A DNA stretch of 6,215 nucleotides from an uncultured Alphaproteobacteria bacterium. Its GTDB lineage: Bacteria > Pseudomonadota > Alphaproteobacteria > Micavibrionales > Micavibrionaceae. The notes beneath the pieces were generated by a model that was given only the letters and a program-made list of their open reading frames with translations, did no database searches and had not been told where the DNA came from. The translations under genes were made by a program, and so were the position numbers. The stretch spans positions 1 to 6,215 of the forward strand of contig CAKZMN010000256.1 in assembly GCA_937128575.1 (NCBI GenBank), given 5' to 3'. This document shows positions 1-4,605 of the stretch, in pieces. The stretch's first letter is position 1. Every line of letters begins with the position of its first letter.

Positions 1-470
1 AAGCTGGTTTCATCGATGAATATGATGTTTACCGCGCCTTCTGCGTCTGTTTCGATGACGTCGCCTTGGAAAATTGGTGTGCCGATGCTGACGGTTTCTG
101 TTGTGCCGTCGGCGCGGGTTACTGTGGCCTCGCCGGAGACCTCTTGCACGGCGCCCACGGGACTTTCATCATTCATTGATCCCGTGCTGGCATATTGGCC
201 GTTGCTTTGCGCGAAAGAGTGAACAAGATCGGGCGTCAGCATTGTGCCGTCGGGGGCCACTAAATTTGGTGCAGGTTCTGCGGTGAAGTAGCCTTCGATG
301 ACTAGGGTGCCGCTGGGGCCTTCTAGTACTAGGTCCATGCCCTCACGGGTCATGTCGGCATCACGTATGTAAGAATTATCGGGGAGGTCGATTTTCGTTC
401 CGTTGACATCAAGCTTTAATGCGCTTTGGCTTTCACCATCATTCATTCCGTTTAAGCTGCGATATGCCAT
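1..470 (-). CDS. N-terminus of a large FecR-like domain surface protein / probable type I-secreted adhesin (partial, C-terminus off the left edge)
   Basis: An open frame runs from ATG at 470 to the window edge without a stop, giving 156 residues. I see a leader of about 95 residues rich in Gly, Asp, Ser and Asn, with no hydrophobic signal peptide. From about residue 103 a FecR-like module follows: SPVGAVQEVSG, then TRADGT (118-123), IFQGDVIET (133-141) and GAVNIIFIDETS (145-156). From family knowledge, this pattern of V-G-V, R-x-DG, QGDxIET and F-x-D-x-T is typical of the start of very long cadherin/VCBS/RTX-repeat proteins of alphaproteobacteria. Those are exported by type I secretion through a C-terminal signal, which fits the missing Sec signal. 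Adhesion or biofilm retention is therefore inferred, because the repeats and C-terminus are outside the window. Upstream is G-rich (GGGGGAATTGGGGC) rather than a clean Shine-Dalgarno, so the start is likely but not certain. Confidence 0.72.
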   Translation of the reverse strand, partial: MAYRSLNGMNDGESQSALKLDVNGTKIDLPDNSYIRDADMTREGMDLVLEGPSGTLVIEGYFTAEPAPNLVAPDGTMLTPDLVHSFAQSNGQYASTGSMNDESPVGAVQEVSGEATVTRADGTTETVSIGTPIFQGDVIETDAEGAVNIIFIDETS

Positions 471-645
471 GCCCCAATTCCCCCAAATTATTTATATTTC
501 CAAACCCTATGGACTGCGGTTTTTGCAGTTCATCTTAAATTTTACCGTAAAAAGCATTAAAAAGGCGTAACAATTATATAAAATTGTATGTATCTCTCCT
601 GAAATAGTCGTAATTAGCCCTAGAAAGACGTTTGGGCGAGGTGGC
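471..645. other. Non-coding gap upstream of the adhesin gene
   Basis: This 175-base AT-rich stretch separates two minus-strand genes. It holds the inverted repeat at 511-531 and a TATAAT-like hexamer on the minus strand within about 574-582, for which I found no convincing -35 partner. I see no open reading frame worth calling, no RNA gene and no intrinsic terminator for the upstream cyclic-nucleotide-fold gene. Confidence 0.5.
511..531. repeat. Short inverted repeat in the adhesin upstream region
   Basis: GGACTGC (511-517) and GCAGTTC (525-531) pair over 7 positions, one of them G-T, around a 7-base loop. The element ends about 40 bases upstream of the adhesin ATG. On the minus strand the loop is A-rich and no T-run follows, so it does not look like a terminator. 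It could be an operator or a leader hairpin, or simply chance. Confidence 0.3.
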
Positions 646-1029
646 TCAAATGAGAACCAAGTCCATTAATTCTTGAGTTTCGCGCTTGAGGAGGGTGCTA
701 TTGGTGTTTCTTTGGCGCTCAATCAGCATGCTAATGATTTGTTTTATCATGGGGTCGCAGCCATCCAGTTTTTCCTGAAAAGACTCTGGTGTGATGGGCA
801 ATAATTCTGTTTCTTCGGTGGCGCTGATGTGGGCGCCATATTCTTCGCCGCCAAACAGGGCGCTTTCACCGAAAATGGAACCGATTTCCAGCTGCGCTAG
901 GGTAACGGTTTTACCTTCATTTTCTAAGTATACGCGCACGGCGCCGCTTAGGACCATGTAAGCCACGCTTGCCGGTTGACCCTTTTGAATGATTTGCTCG
1001 TCTTTTTGGAAGGTTTTTGTTGTGCTCAT
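646..1029 (-). CDS. Stand-alone cyclic nucleotide-binding (Crp/cNMP) fold protein
   Basis: This 127-residue protein starts at ATG 1029 and consists of one cNMP-binding beta-roll. Visible landmarks are the helix-strand entry FQKDEQIIQKG (7-17), YMVLSGAVRVY (24-34), and the phosphate-binding-cassette region IGSIFGESALFGG (49-61). A terminal helix follows at about 92-115, corresponding to the C-helix of Crp-family proteins. In cAMP-binding members the cassette carries an Arg in a PRxA-type motif after FGE. Here that stretch reads EEYGAHISA (62-70), so the Arg is missing and cAMP or cGMP binding is doubtful. There is no C-terminal helix-turn-helix, so it is not a transcription factor of Crp type by itself. 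It lies downstream of tRNA-Phe on the same strand and may be cotranscribed. The Shine-Dalgarno is weak. Its target is unknown: it could be a regulatory partner for another protein or a degenerate sensor. Confidence 0.8.
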   Translation of the reverse strand: MSTTKTFQKDEQIIQKGQPASVAYMVLSGAVRVYLENEGKTVTLAQLEIGSIFGESALFGGEEYGAHISATEETELLPITPESFQEKLDGCDPMIKQIISMLIERQRNTNSTLLKRETQELMDLVLI

Positions 1030-1079
1030 GCGGGTATTTTGACGGTTTTAGTCGTGTTCATCAAGCGACAATCGGGGAT

Positions 1080-1122
1080 AAATCGAATTTATGGAGAAAA
1101 TGGTGGCTAGGGGCAGAATTGA
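1080..1122 (-). repeat. Duplicated tRNA-Phe 3' end plus flank (att-like copy)
   Basis: These 43 bases match 1203-1245 without gaps, with only two differences (A at 1095 against G at 1218; T at 1108 against C at 1231). The copied stretch covers the T-loop, the 3' T-stem strand, the 3' acceptor strand, CCA and 21 bases beyond the tRNA. The 5' part of the tRNA is absent, so this copy is not a functional tRNA. It lies downstream of the real gene in the direction of tRNA transcription. Tyrosine recombinases often use exactly this part of tRNA genes as attachment cores, so this may be the far attachment site of a lost element. A small tandem duplication is the alternative. Confidence 0.7.
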
Positions 1123-1125
1123 CCA

Positions 1126-1146
1126 CGGACAAACTTTGTTTGCCCG
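1126..1146 (-). repeat. Hairpin between the two tRNA-Phe 3' copies (9-bp stem)
   Basis: CGGACAAAC (1126-1134) and GTTTGCCCG (1138-1146) flank a TTT loop. On the minus strand the only imperfect pair is a tolerated G-U, whereas on the plus strand it is an A-C mismatch, so the structure favours RNA read in the tRNA direction. No T-run follows, so it is at most a weak terminator or a 3'-processing element. Confidence 0.4.
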
Positions 1147-1175
1147 CATTTATTATTAATCAGTTCAGGTCTACA

Positions 1176-1192
1176 GAACACATTACGTGTTC
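1176..1192. repeat. Small perfect inverted repeat downstream of tRNA-Phe
   Basis: GAACAC (1176-1181) and GTGTTC (1187-1192) are perfectly complementary around a 5-base loop, about 32 bases past the encoded CCA of the tRNA. It has no T-run and could be a trailer hairpin in the tRNA precursor or a protein-binding palindrome. Confidence 0.35.
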
Positions 1193-1223
1193 AATTGTTG
1201 TGAAATCGAATTTATGGGGAAAA

Positions 1224-1298
1224 TGGTGGCCAGGGGCAGAATTGAACTGCCGACACGGCGATTTTCAGTCGCCTGCTCTACCACTGAGCTACCCGGCC
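1224..1298 (-). tRNA. tRNA-Phe (anticodon GAA), CCA encoded
   Basis: Read on the minus strand, the 75 bases fold as a standard cloverleaf. The acceptor stem pairs GGCCGGG with CCTGGCC (one G-U). The D-arm has stem GCTC/GAGC with loop AGTGGTA. The anticodon stem pairs GGCGA with TCGCC around loop CTGAAAA, giving anticodon GAA for phenylalanine. The variable loop is GTGTC, and the T-arm pairs GGCAG with CTGCC around TTCAATT. Discriminator A and CCA (1226-1224) are encoded. The gene supplies the tRNA for UUU and UUC codons. Its 3' third is duplicated at 1080-1122, which suggests past use as an integration target. The dispersed repeat at 1325-1386 lies 26 bases upstream of its 5' end. Confidence 0.97.
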
Positions 1299-1324
1299 AT
1301 TTTGCCTTCGATATATTCTTTCGT

Positions 1325-1386
1325 ACTGCGTTACTTCTTCGCTCACGTATCATAATACGCTTCGCTCATTGTGCCTTGTACAAAAA
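1325..1386 (-). repeat. Dispersed 62-bp palindromic repeat, copy 1
   Basis: It aligns without gaps to 4629-4690 with 46 of 62 identical bases by hand count. The best-conserved blocks are the GCGTTA and TCGCTC segments, the central hairpin and the CCTTGT-to-A-run end. The central hairpin is CGTAT (1346-1350), loop CATA, ATACG (1355-1359). At its innermost pair, T-A here replaces G-C in copy 2, a compensatory change. Like copy 2 it stands shortly upstream of a minus-strand gene, in the same orientation. It is probably a member of a small non-autonomous repeat family. Confidence 0.65.
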
Positions 1387-1401
1387 AACATCTCTTTGAC
1401 A

Positions 1402-1430
1402 AAATTATCTGTGTGGTTTGCAGATAATTT
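1402..1430. promoter_or_regulatory. Perfect 10-bp inverted repeat, candidate operator
   Basis: AAATTATCTG (1402-1411) and CAGATAATTT (1421-1430) are exact reverse complements with a 9-base spacer. No T-run follows on the plus strand. A TTGACA hexamer (1396-1401) directly abuts the left arm, but no -10 box at proper spacing accompanies it. The arms are about one and a half to two helical turns apart, which suits a dimeric regulator. It could serve the RimK-like gene, the tRNA, or both. Confidence 0.45.
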
Positions 1431-1516
1431 AATGACTAAGGGTGTATAAAATAATAGCTGAGGTGTGTCTAGAGATTTGTTCAGTTTATTTACAAACAGT
1501 TGATATTTTTGCCAAT

Positions 1517-1545
1517 TTGACTTAATCAGCCTGTGCATTTAGTCT
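1517..1545 (+). promoter_or_regulatory. Candidate sigma70-type promoter for the RimK-like gene
   Basis: TTGACT (1517-1522) matches the -35 consensus at five of six positions. After a 17-base spacer comes TAGTCT (1540-1545), a poor -10 with three matches. The implied leader is about 35-40 bases and would carry the Shine-Dalgarno at 1579-1583. The weak -10 keeps confidence low. Confidence 0.3.
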
Positions 1546-1578
1546 ATGCGCACTAACTCATATAAAAAAATAATAAAT

Positions 1579-1583
1579 AGGAG
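1579..1583 (+). promoter_or_regulatory. Shine-Dalgarno AGGAG that sets an ATT start
   Basis: AGGAG is a near-ideal ribosome binding site with 6 bases between it and ATT at 1590. A TAG stop (1578-1580) closes the reading frame just upstream, so the start must lie after it. The GTG at 1585 is almost in contact with the site and is in another frame. The next conventional start in frame is TTG at 1689, far outside the reach of this site. Confidence 0.75.
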
Positions 1584-1589
1584 AGTGTC

Positions 1590-2543
1590 ATTCGTATCGG
1601 AATTTTATCTACACATAACACGGAAGAAGAAGAACGCCTTATTGAGGCGGGAGAAGAGCGTGGTCACGAAGTTACCGTTCTTGAGGTTTTGAAATTTGGT
1701 ATCGGCATTTGCCCCGATGACCCGCGCATTTATTATGATGGTAAGCGCGTTGGCGATGATTATGACGCGATTATTCCGCGCATTGATTTGCCGCACACAG
1801 ATTTTGGTTTCATGGTTCTGCGCCAGTTTCAGGCGATGGATACTTATGTAACAGATACGGCCTATTCGCTGGAGCTATGCCGCGATAAAATGCGCTGTAT
1901 GCAGTATTTGATGCGCCAAGGCGTACCGTTCCCTACCACTGGTTTTGCCCACTCTAAAGAGGGGTATGACAAGATGATTAAGACCGTTGGCGGCGCGCCG
2001 CTGATTATCAAGCTGAATGAGGGCACAGAAGGTATTGGTGTGTTCTTGGCGAAGGATGAGAAGGTCGCCAAAAACTATCTGCAAACATTCCAGCAGTTTG
2101 ATGCCAAGGTTATGTTGCAGGAATTCCTATCGGATTATGCGGGTACTGATATTCGCGTTGTTGTGATTGGCGGCGAAGTGATTGGCGGCATTATGCGCGA
2201 ATCCCAAGATGGTGATTTCAGAGCCAACGTAGCGCTAGGCGCGAAGGGTAAGGTTGCTGATCTATCTCAGGAAGAAATTGATGTTTCCTTGAAAGCCGCG
2301 GAAGCTATGGGTTTGAGTATGGCTGGCGTTGATTTGATGCGCACCAAGAGCGGCCCATCAATTATTGAAGTTAATTCTGCCCAAGACTTCACGGGCCCAG
2401 ATTTGGCTGAAGCTTTGCTGGGTATTGATTTAGCAGGGATGATGATTGAATTTGCGGTGAAGGGTAAAGAAGCCTTTGATCGCGGCGAAGGCGTATGGCT
2501 TCGTGATGATATTATCCCACCGCCCAAAGTAGCGCCGGTATAA
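1590..2543 (+). CDS. rimK: RimK-like ATP-grasp ligase (ribosomal protein S6--L-glutamate ligase family), apparent ATT start
   Basis: RimK adds glutamate residues to the C-terminus of ribosomal protein S6, using ATP. From ATT at 1590 the product is 317 residues (E. coli RimK, as I recall it, is 300). The first strand reads [M]RIGILS, matching MKIAILS of E. coli. Visible landmarks are IIPRID (61-66), LRQF (77-80), RDKMR (98-102), GGAPLIIKLNEGTEGIG (134-150), LQEF (176-179), DIRVVVIGGEV (187-197), DFRAN (209-213) and AGVDLMR (245-251). The ATP lysines fall at K100 and K141 and the metal ligands at D248, E260 and N262, the same numbers as in E. coli RimK from memory. After EVN the usual PG-type turn is SAQDFTG, and a tail of about 25 residues ends in IIPPPKVAPV, so another substrate is possible. 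No ATG, GTG or TTG lies in frame before TTG 1689, which would remove the first strand and helix. Confidence 0.85.
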   Translation: MRIGILSTHNTEEEERLIEAGEERGHEVTVLEVLKFGIGICPDDPRIYYDGKRVGDDYDAIIPRIDLPHTDFGFMVLRQFQAMDTYVTDTAYSLELCRDKMRCMQYLMRQGVPFPTTGFAHSKEGYDKMIKTVGGAPLIIKLNEGTEGIGVFLAKDEKVAKNYLQTFQQFDAKVMLQEFLSDYAGTDIRVVVIGGEVIGGIMRESQDGDFRANVALGAKGKVADLSQEEIDVSLKAAEAMGLSMAGVDLMRTKSGPSIIEVNSAQDFTGPDLAEALLGIDLAGMMIEFAVKGKEAFDRGEGVWLRDDIIPPPKVAPV

Positions 2544-2559
2544 AGTCAGCGCTTTTTCA

Positions 2560-3789
2560 CTAAAGAATTAAATTTTGTTCGAACCTCTCCTGCAAGGGAG
2601 GGGTTCTTCTTTTTCGGGTTAGCTCATACAGACCAAGTGCAGTTTTTCCGTGGAACTGGATGGTGCAGGGGTCTTTTTGAATTTCTTCCTCTAGCGCGGC
2701 GATGAGTTTGCCCTCATCCTTTTTACCCGACAGTCTCAGAAAATCAATGATGACGATGCCGCCGATATTACGCAGGCGCATTTGACGGCAGGCTTCCTTA
2801 GCGGCGTCTATATTGACGGCCAAATGGGAGCGCTTATCGCCGCTTTTGTTGACGTCAACGGCGGTTAAGGCCGCGGTTTCTTGTATGATTATATTCCCGC
2901 CGCGGGCGAGCATGGCATAGGTTTGAAATAGGCTTTCGATTTGGCCAATAATGTCACGATAGTGATAAAGCGCGAGATCGTCCTCTGCGTTATCAAGCTC
3001 TAGCGGGGTGATTTTGGTCATTAAATCTGGCGCGAACAGGGCGCACCAATCTTCCACCAGAGTATAGTGATCCATGATCACGATTTCTATATGTTCGATT
3101 TGATCCATGGCTTGGTCGCTTAAGATGCGCTGAATAGCGTCGGGGCCCAGCATGATTAGGCAGGGATCGCTGCCTTCCAAGTAGGTCTGCATTTGATCCC
3201 AGGCCTCGTTCAGGATTTTACCCTCGCGGACCAATACATCGGTTTGCATACTGGCGGCGGCGGCGCGCAAAATGCACCCCTTTACCTCTTCCATATCATT
3301 GAGCATGTTGTGCATGGCCTTGCGCAGCCCCTTGTCGCGTATGCGCACGGAGATGCGGTTCTCACCCAGCATAGGCGCGAAAATTAGATATCGTCCGGGT
3401 AGGCTGATATCCATGCTTACTTGGGCGAGTTTGCTCTCGTGGTTTAAGCTGCTGCCCTCATCTTTGGAGATGTAGGCGCTTTTGGCTTGTACGGCGATCA
3501 TTGTACCGGGGGGCAGGGTTTTGCCAATGGCAACTTCGCCGCCCTTTTTGAAGGTGCCATCTTTGTTTTTGATGCGCACATCTTTGTTGTAAAGAATGCC
3601 GGTATTGTCGCCGTCTAGATCAACGAACACGGCGTCGAGCGAGGCGTCTACGGTTTTGACTTTGGCCCAGTAAATGGACCCCCATCGCACTTCTTCGAAT
3701 GCGGAATCTATTTCTAAAGCTTCTAATTTTCCGCCATCTAGGCCAGCGGCCCACAGGTTTCCTTCAGATTCTTCAATTAATATATCCAA
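2560..3789 (-). CDS. rng: Ribonuclease E/G family endoribonuclease, short form without Zn-link
   Basis: RNase G/E cuts single-stranded AU-rich RNA in rRNA maturation and mRNA decay. The 409-residue product shows an S1 domain (about 37-125, with GSIYWAKVKTVDASLDAVFVDLD), the RNase H-like and 5'-sensor part, and the catalytic DNase I-like part. The catalytic aspartates are D312 (TAVDVNKSGDKR) and D349 (GIVIIDF), and the RQMRLRNIGG block lies at 335-344. The 5'-sensor pair, R-T in E. coli RNase E, reads R175-A176 here. The protein stops about 16 residues after ELTRKR, so the CPxC Zn-link and the small domain seen in E. coli RNase G are absent. A short form is, in my recollection, normal for the alphaproteobacterial rng next to maf. 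The start is TTG at 3789 with AGG a suitable distance upstream. It is 11 bases after maf, probably in one transcript with infA and maf. Confidence 0.9.
   Translation of the reverse strand: MDILIEESEGNLWAAGLDGGKLEALEIDSAFEEVRWGSIYWAKVKTVDASLDAVFVDLDGDNTGILYNKDVRIKNKDGTFKKGGEVAIGKTLPPGTMIAVQAKSAYISKDEGSSLNHESKLAQVSMDISLPGRYLIFAPMLGENRISVRIRDKGLRKAMHNMLNDMEEVKGCILRAAAASMQTDVLVREGKILNEAWDQMQTYLEGSDPCLIMLGPDAIQRILSDQAMDQIEHIEIVIMDHYTLVEDWCALFAPDLMTKITPLELDNAEDDLALYHYRDIIGQIESLFQTYAMLARGGNIIIQETAALTAVDVNKSGDKRSHLAVNIDAAKEACRQMRLRNIGGIVIIDFLRLSGKKDEGKLIAALEEEIQKDPCTIQFHGKTALGLYELTRKRRTPPLQERFEQNLIL
2581..2614 (+). terminator. Intrinsic terminator of the RimK-like gene, inside the 3' end of rng
   Basis: GAACCTCTCCT (2581-2591) pairs over 11 positions, two of them G-U, with GGGAGGGGTTC (2596-2606) around a GCAA tetraloop. 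The T-rich tract TTCTTTTT (2607-2614) follows. It is correctly placed 37 bases after the RimK-like stop. It lies within the last codons of the convergent rng gene, so the same bases also encode the rng C-terminus. Confidence 0.85.
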
Positions 3790-3800
3790 CTGGCTAACCT

Positions 3801-4373
3801 TTATGTGCGGTTGAAGAAACCATTTCCTTCTAATATTCCCATTGTATCACAAAGCGATAGCCCGACCACGTTAGAATATGATCCTTGGATTGATTTAATG
3901 AAGGCGCTGGCATAACCCTGAATGGCATAACCGCCGGCAACGCCCTGCCACTGCTTGGTTTTAAGGTAGGTTTGTATCTCTTGGGGCGTTAGGCGTTTAA
4001 ATTGGACGCCGGTATCCACCACGCGGGAAATGAGTTTGCCGCCGGGCGTTATTAGCGCGATCCCTCCATATACATGATGGCGACGACCGGAGAGCAGCTC
4101 TAAGCATTTTTTTGTGCTGGCTTCGTCTTCTGTTTTGGGGAGGATGCGTCTGCCGCAGGCAACAACGGTATCGGCGGCCAGCACGAAGCAGTTCGGATTA
4201 TCTTTGGCAACAGCCTTAGCCTTTTCAACAGCAAGGCGCAGCGCGGCGCGGCGCGGTAATTCGCTTTTGCCTTCTGTTTCATCGATGTCAGCGGGGATTA
4301 TTTTATCCGGCGTTATATTGATTTGCTTGAGCAAATCAACGCGGCGGGGAGAGGCGGAGGCCAGTATGAGCAC
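3801..4373 (-). CDS. maf: Maf family nucleoside triphosphate pyrophosphatase (YhdE-like, dTTP/UTP type)
   Basis: Maf proteins hydrolyse NTPs to NMP and pyrophosphate, probably cleaning non-canonical nucleotides from the pool, and act in the cytoplasm. Counted from GTG 4373 the product is 190 residues, the normal family length. Motifs are LILASASPRR (2-11), the substrate loop and catalytic Asp in ADTVV (D68), LSGRRHHVYGG (94-104), GGYAIQG (147-153) and GSYSNVVGLSL near the C-terminus. The IQG and GSYSNVVGL signatures match the YhdE subgroup, from family knowledge. I chose GTG 4373 over ATG 4427 because AGGG lies 6 bases upstream of it, it follows the infA stop by 13 bases, and the extra 18 residues (rich in Ser, Ala and Lys) lie before the first family strand and overlap infA. 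It sits between infA and rng in a tight cluster. Confidence 0.9.
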   Translation of the reverse strand: MLILASASPRRVDLLKQINITPDKIIPADIDETEGKSELPRRAALRLAVEKAKAVAKDNPNCFVLAADTVVACGRRILPKTEDEASTKKCLELLSGRRHHVYGGIALITPGGKLISRVVDTGVQFKRLTPQEIQTYLKTKQWQGVAGGYAIQGYASAFIKSIQGSYSNVVGLSLCDTMGILEGNGFFNRT

Positions 4374-4386
4374 GGGCTGCCCTCTC

Positions 4387-4605
4387 TTATTTTTCGCGGT
4401 AGATGATGCGACCCTTGCTGAGGTCATAGGGGGTCATTTCTACAACGACGGTATCGCCTTGCAGAACGCGGATGCGGTTTCTACGCATTTTACCGGCGGT
4501 GTGCGCCAGAATTTTGTGTTCGTTTTCCAGTGTCACGCGGAACATTGCGTTTGGTAGTACCTCGGTGACGACACCTTTAAATTCAATTAAATCTTCTTTA
4601 GCCAT
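4387..4605 (-). CDS. infA: Translation initiation factor IF-1
   Basis: IF-1 binds the 30S A site with IF-2 and IF-3 during initiation. The 72-residue product has exactly the length of E. coli IF-1 and matches it along its whole length: [11 protein letters not shown] start, [11 protein letters not shown] (18-28), [14 protein letters not shown] (38-51) and [10 protein letters not shown] (58-67), forming a single S1-type OB fold. The ATG at 4605 is preceded by GGAA 7 bases upstream, an acceptable ribosome binding site. It is the first gene of the probable infA-maf-rng operon. The second copy of the dispersed repeat ends 23 bases upstream of its start codon, so that hairpin would lie in the infA leader if transcription begins further upstream. 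Confidence 0.98.
   Translation of the reverse strand: MAKEDLIEFKGVVTEVLPNAMFRVTLENEHKILAHTAGKMRRNRIRVLQGDTVVVEMTPYDLSKGRIIYREK

Larger units (their letters stand above)
1299..1589. other. Non-coding region between tRNA-Phe and the RimK-like gene
   Basis: This stretch of about 290 bases lies between the divergent tRNA-Phe and RimK-like genes. It holds the 62-bp dispersed repeat (1325-1386), a perfect 10-bp inverted repeat (1402-1430), a candidate plus-strand promoter (1517-1545) and the Shine-Dalgarno of the RimK-like gene (1579-1583). The open frames here are short and overlap the tRNA or the repeat, and I do not consider them genes. Confidence 0.6.

Noticed and set aside
16..286. Plus-strand open frames at the left edge
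   Set aside because: They are shadows of the minus-strand FecR-like protein, whose residues fit a known domain pattern.
1325..1386. The dispersed repeat as an intrinsic terminator
   Set aside because: The hairpin stem is only 5-6 pairs with no adjacent T-run on either strand. The A-run at one end is about 20 bases from the stem.
1017..1399. Plus-strand open frames spanning the tRNA-Phe region
   Set aside because: They run antisense through the tRNA gene and its 3' copy and across the repeat, and show no recognisable protein features.
1396..1428. TTGACA (1396-1401) as the -35 box of a plus-strand promoter
   Set aside because: The only -10-like hexamer (GATAAT, 1423-1428) is 21 bases away and lies inside the inverted repeat, so the spacing is wrong.
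1585..1692. A 35-codon frame starting at GTG 1585, ending in TTTTGA just where the TTG-start RimK frame begins, suggesting programmed frameshifting
   Set aside because: The RimK N-terminus is already encoded in the main frame from 1590 onward, so a shift at 1690 would produce the wrong N-terminus. The GTG is also too close to the Shine-Dalgarno.
4114..4557. A 147-codon plus-strand frame across maf and infA
   Set aside because: Both minus-strand genes are unmistakable family members, and this frame is their antisense shadow without a plausible product.
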